DNA of 9,087 bases from Gammaproteobacteria bacterium (GTDB taxonomy: Bacteria > Pseudomonadota > Gammaproteobacteria > Burkholderiales > Burkholderiaceae_C). Location: NCBI GenBank assembly GCA_018903185.1, contig JAHIQV010000004.1, forward strand, positions 1 through 9,087, in the 5' to 3' direction. Below the pieces are notes generated by a model, which was given only the letters and a program-made list of their open reading frames with translations, had not been told where the DNA came from and searched no databases. The translations under genes were made by a program, and so were the position numbers. Of the stretch, positions 6,413 to 9,087 are shown piece by piece; positions within the stretch are counted from its first letter, which is position 1; every line of letters starts with the position of its first letter.

Positions 6413-6945
6413 GTGCCAGTCGTGTGCTGTAAGTGATTGATTTCCTTGAGTTTAAGGCAGTCACCGCAGACAGGCTCCTCCGACCTTTGATACCGGGGAC
6501 CCGATTGGCCACTAGTTGCCACCCGTTGCACCCTGTTCCGACGCCTGCTCCCGAAGCCCTCTCCGAAGAGGCTGGAGCCGCACCGGTCAGGTAGAAGCAG
6601 CGGGCGAATCCGTGAGTAAAACTGCGAACCCGAATACGGAATACCCCAATCGGCCAGCCGCGTTCCCGAGAAGGCACTCGCTCTCGGTGGACAGGCTGGT
6701 TGAGGATGAAGTGAAGCCAGAGACATCACCGGCGAGATCCATGTCACCGACAGCCATCAAGCCTTCTCTGCTCAGCCCAGTCCACGCGCCTACGCCCTGA
6801 CCCGGCAGTTCAACGCGGCACACACACAGCGTGCCCCGTCCCGAACACTCCCTCGCCCCCTGGCCAACACCGGGTGGGCACCGGGTCGGTGGCTCTCCGG
6901 CAATTCCTCCCCCGTTCGCGTTTTTCCACTGGTTCACGGCAGGTC

Positions 6946-6969
6946 GGCGCCTGGGTTCAACCCGGCGCC
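6946..6969 (+). other. Strong hairpin just upstream of the rne ribosome binding site
   Basis: GGCGCC (6946-6951), a bulged T, GGGT, loop TCA, ACCC and GGCGCC (6964-6969) form a 10-bp, almost all G-C stem with a triloop. It ends 17 nt before the Shine-Dalgarno AAGGA at 6987-6991. There is no T-run after it, so it is not an intrinsic terminator. It could position ribosome or RNase E access to the start region. Confidence 0.6.
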
Positions 6970-6986
6970 ATGTCAGTGTCAGACCG

Positions 6987-6991
6987 AAGGA
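6987..6991 (+). promoter_or_regulatory. Ribosome binding site of rne
   Basis: AAGGA with 8 nt spacing to ATG 7000 selects this start over an in-frame ATG at 6970, which abuts the hairpin at 6946-6969 and has no Shine-Dalgarno. Confidence 0.75.
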
Positions 6992-6999
6992 AACGCATC

Positions 7000-9087
7000 A
7001 TGAAACGCATGCTGATCAACGCCACGCAGGCCGAAGAGCGCCGCTTGGCGATCGTGGACGGGCAGAAACTGCTCGACTACGAAATCGAAATCGAAGGGCG
7101 CGAACAGCGCAAGGGCAACATCTACAAGGCCGTCGTCACGCGCGTCGAGCCGTCGCTTGAAGCCTGCTTCGTTGACTACGGCGAGGACCGCCACGGTTTC
7201 CTGCCGTTCAAGGAAATCTCGCGCCAGTATTTCGCCGCTGGCGTGCCGGTCAACCAGGCCCGCATCAACGACGTGATCAAGGAAGGCCAGGAACTGCTGG
7301 TCCAGGTCGAAAAAGAAGAACGCGGCAACAAGGGCGCAGCCCTGACCACCTTCGTGAGCCTGGCTGGCCGCTACGTGGTGCTGATGCCCAACAACCCGCG
7401 CGGTGGTGGTGTGAGCCGCCGCATCGAGGGCGAAGACCGCCAGGATCTCAAGGCTGCGCTGGACCAGCTCGAATACCCCAATGGCATGAGCATCATCGCG
7501 CGCACTGCCGGCATCGGTCGTGAAGCGCCCGAACTGCAGTGGGACCTGAACTACCTGCTGAAATTGTGGACTGCCATCGACGGCGCAGCCCAGGGCGGCA
7601 AAGGCGCCTACCTGATCTACCAGGAATCCAGCCTGGTGATCCGCGCCATCCGCGACTACTTCAACAGCGACATCGGCGAGATCCTGATCGACACCGACGA
7701 CATCTTTGAGCAGGCCCACCAGTTCATGAGCCACGTGATGCCCGAACACGGGCACCGCGTGAAGCGCTACCGCGACGACGCACCGCTGTTCAGCCGCTTC
7801 CAGATCGAGCACCAGATCGAGACCGCCTACAGCCGCACGGTGAACCTGCCTTCGGGTGGCGCCATCGTGATCGACCAGACCGAAGCGCTGGTGGCCGTGG
7901 ACGTGAACTCGGCGCGCGCCATCAAGGGCGGCGACATCGAAGAAACCGCCACCCGCACCAACCTGGAAGCCGCCGACGAGGTGGCGCGCCAGGCGCGCCT
8001 GCGCGACTTGGGCGGCCTGATCGTGATCGACTTCATCGACATGGACGAGTCGAAGAACCGCCGCGAAGTGGAAAACCGCCTGCGCGACGCCCTGCGCCAG
8101 GACCGTGCCCGCGTGCAGTTCGGCTCCATCAGCAAGTTCGGCCTGCTTGAAATGAGCCGCCAGCGCCTCAAGCCCATGCTCAGCGAAGGCTCGTCCATTC
8201 CCTGCCCGCGCTGCGGTGGCTCCGGCCACATCCGCGACACGGAAAGCTCGGCGCTGCAGATCCTCCGCATCATCCAGGAAGAGTCGCTCAAGGACAGCAC
8301 GGCCGCCGTGCTGGTGCAGGTGCCGGTCGAAGTGGCCAGCTTCCTGCTGAACGAAAAGCGCACCGAGATCACCAAGATCGAACTCAAGCAGCGCATCAAC
8401 GTGCTGCTGGTGCCCAACAAGTCGCTCGACACGCCGAACTACAAGCTGGAACGCCTGAAGCACGACGACCCGCGTCTGGACGACCTGGACGCCAGCTACA
8501 AGCTGGCCGACGAGCCGGACGAAGCCACCGGCTTCACGCGCCGCAGCCAGGAACGCACCAACAAACAGGAACCGGTGATCAAGGGCGTGCTGCCCGACGG
8601 TCCGGCGCCTGTGGCCGCACCCAAGCCGGAAGCACCCGTTGCCGTCCCGGTGGCTGCACCCGTTGCCGTAGCGCCCGTGGCCAAGGTGGCTGCACCGGCT
8701 GAAAAGGGTTTCTTCGGCTGGCTCAAGAGCCTGTTTGGCGGTGGCGAAGCCCCCGCCGTCACGGCACCACCCACCGTTGCCCCCGTCGCCAAAACCGGTG
8801 ATCGCAGCGAGCAGCGCCCCGATGGGCGCCGCGAAGGCGGTCGCGACAGCCGGGGCCGGGGTGGTCGCAACGGCAACGAAAGCCGTGCACCGCGTGAAGG
8901 TCGCGAGGGTCGCGAAGCCGGCCGCAACACGCGGGGTGGCGAAGGCCGCAACGTGGAAGGCCGCCCAGAAGGCCGCGAAAGCCGTGAGGGCCGTGAAGGG
9001 GCCCGTCGCAACGAAGGTCGGGTGGACGGTCGCGGCGAGGCACGTGGCGAACCGCGTGGTGAGTCGCGCAATGGCGGTCGCCGTGAC
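7000..9087 (+). CDS. rne: Ribonuclease E (N-terminal 696 residues; runs off the right edge)
   Basis: RNase E is the endonuclease that starts mRNA decay and processes rRNA and tRNA precursors. The frame is open for 696 codons to the window end. The N-terminal half matches the catalytic domain: [20 protein letters not shown], an S1 RNA-binding domain (about residues 37-120, including [20 protein letters not shown]), the 5'-monophosphate sensor ARTAGIG (R168, T169), the DNase I-like part with Mg2+ ligands D301 (VAVDVNSAR) and D344 (IDFIDM), and the Zn-link CPRC (C402, C405) that joins dimers into tetramers. These lie one to two residues from the E. coli positions. After about residue 510 an Ala/Val/Pro linker leads to [13 protein letters not shown] (570-582), probably an amphipathic membrane-contact helix, then an Arg/Gly/Glu-rich tail. 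The tail distinguishes it from tail-less RNase G. The C-terminal end is not visible. Confidence 0.97.
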   Translation, partial: MKRMLINATQAEERRLAIVDGQKLLDYEIEIEGREQRKGNIYKAVVTRVEPSLEACFVDYGEDRHGFLPFKEISRQYFAAGVPVNQARINDVIKEGQELLVQVEKEERGNKGAALTTFVSLAGRYVVLMPNNPRGGGVSRRIEGEDRQDLKAALDQLEYPNGMSIIARTAGIGREAPELQWDLNYLLKLWTAIDGAAQGGKGAYLIYQESSLVIRAIRDYFNSDIGEILIDTDDIFEQAHQFMSHVMPEHGHRVKRYRDDAPLFSRFQIEHQIETAYSRTVNLPSGGAIVIDQTEALVAVDVNSARAIKGGDIEETATRTNLEAADEVARQARLRDLGGLIVIDFIDMDESKNRREVENRLRDALRQDRARVQFGSISKFGLLEMSRQRLKPMLSEGSSIPCPRCGGSGHIRDTESSALQILRIIQEESLKDSTAAVLVQVPVEVASFLLNEKRTEITKIELKQRINVLLVPNKSLDTPNYKLERLKHDDPRLDDLDASYKLADEPDEATGFTRRSQERTNKQEPVIKGVLPDGPAPVAAPKPEAPVAVPVAAPVAVAPVAKVAAPAEKGFFGWLKSLFGGGEAPAVTAPPTVAPVAKTGDRSEQRPDGRREGGRDSRGRGGRNGNESRAPREGREGREAGRNTRGGEGRNVEGRPEGRESREGREGARRNEGRVDGRGEARGEPRGESRNGGRRD
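8632..8669 (+). repeat. 24-bp-period direct repeat in the RNase E linker
   Basis: GCACCCGTTGCCGT occurs at 8632-8645 and again at 8656-8669, 24 bp (8 codons) apart. It encodes the Ala-Pro-Val-Ala-Val units of the flexible linker. The exact nucleotide identity suggests a recent in-frame duplication. Confidence 0.7.
8821..9087 (+). repeat. Low-complexity Arg/Gly/Glu-rich coding repeats (RNase E tail)
   Basis: From residue 608 to the window end the protein is built from degenerate three- to five-residue units such as GRE, GRN, SRE and RGE, encoded by recurring GAAGGCCGC- or GAGGGTCGC-like blocks. Disordered, Arg-rich stretches of this kind serve as RNA-binding or partner-binding scaffold in RNase E tails. 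Unit order is irregular, so this is low complexity rather than a strict tandem array. Confidence 0.75.

Larger units (their letters stand above)
6413..6999 (+). promoter_or_regulatory. Long, probably structured 5' leader of rne (no protein gene seen)
   Basis: About 590 bp separate the candidate rne promoter from the rne start, and I see no gene in it: the open frames are short, overlap on both strands and have no family resemblance. Pairing segments visible by eye: AGCC[C]TCT/AGAGGCT with loop CCGA (6555-6573); TCCGT/ACGGA (6609-6613 with 6636-6640); CCGAGA/TCTCGG (6666-6671 with 6682-6687); directly adjacent, a long-range helix TGGAC-GGCTG with CAGCC-GTCCA (6688-6698 with 6773-6784) that encloses GACAT/ATGTC (6722-6726 with 6741-6745); GGCAC/GTGCC (6817-6821 with 6831-6835); CACCG/CGGTG (6879-6883 with 6887-6891); and a strong hairpin at 6946-6969. 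Known: E. coli rne has a 361-nt leader that mediates feedback by RNase E itself. Similar function here is inference. Confidence 0.5.

Noticed and set aside
6516..6800. A 94-codon plus-strand open frame in the rne leader
   Set aside because: No Shine-Dalgarno, no family resemblance, and the interval is better explained as structured leader. Only its last 19 codons, from ATG 6741, are mentioned as a weak possible upstream ORF.
6946..6969. GGGTTCAACCC looks like a tRNA T-arm
   Set aside because: A 7-nt T-loop would need the flanking stems CTGGG and CGGCG to pair, which they do not; no anticodon or acceptor arm lies upstream. It is a simple hairpin.
6979..8463. Long open frame on the minus strand across the 5' half of rne
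   Set aside because: It is antisense to the conserved RNase E catalytic domain; high third-position GC keeps such frames open. No recognisable domain.

Overview
The window looks like a chromosomal piece of a high-GC betaproteobacterium, most likely Burkholderiales and Comamonadaceae-like. This rests on GC-rich third codon positions, on protein signatures (RNase E with an Arg/Gly/Glu-rich tail, a short H-NS protein, a small Rieske protein beside a HAD phosphatase and an S49 protease), and on gene order. It is inference from pattern recognition, not from a database search. I see no mobile element, CRISPR array, tRNA or rRNA.

Layout, left to right: the 5' part of a YceD (DUF177) gene runs leftward off the window (1-378). 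Diverging from it is a rightward pair, a YceF/Maf nucleotide pyrophosphatase (416-1030) and an RsmI-like SAM methyltransferase (1027-1830), joined by a GTGA start/stop overlap. Facing this pair is a leftward block: rluC (about 6401-5349), a small H-NS gene (5273-4968) closed by a UUCG-loop terminator, then a tight run of HAD phosphatase (4820-4161), Rieske protein (4146-3766), S49 protease (3753-2770) and galU (2732-1857). On the right, rne (RNase E) reads rightward from 7000 off the end, after a gene-free stretch of about 600 bp that I interpret as a long structured 5' leader.

The backbone rne / rluC / yceF / yceD has the same order and alternating orientation as in E. coli. Here six genes (hns, HAD, Rieske, S49 protease, galU, methyltransferase) lie between rluC and yceF. 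The theme is RNA metabolism and housekeeping: RNA decay (RNase E), 23S rRNA pseudouridylation (RluC), 7-methyl-GTP removal (YceF), a methyltransferase, an envelope protease and UDP-glucose supply.

The most interesting part is the rne upstream region, 6395-6999. It starts with a palindrome (AGCACA-N6-TGTGCT) centred on a perfect TATAAT, continues as a roughly 590-nt potential leader with several hairpins and a long-range helix, and ends in a very strong hairpin just before the ribosome binding site. E. coli rne also has a long leader, through which RNase E controls its own mRNA. Whether this leader does the same is untested.
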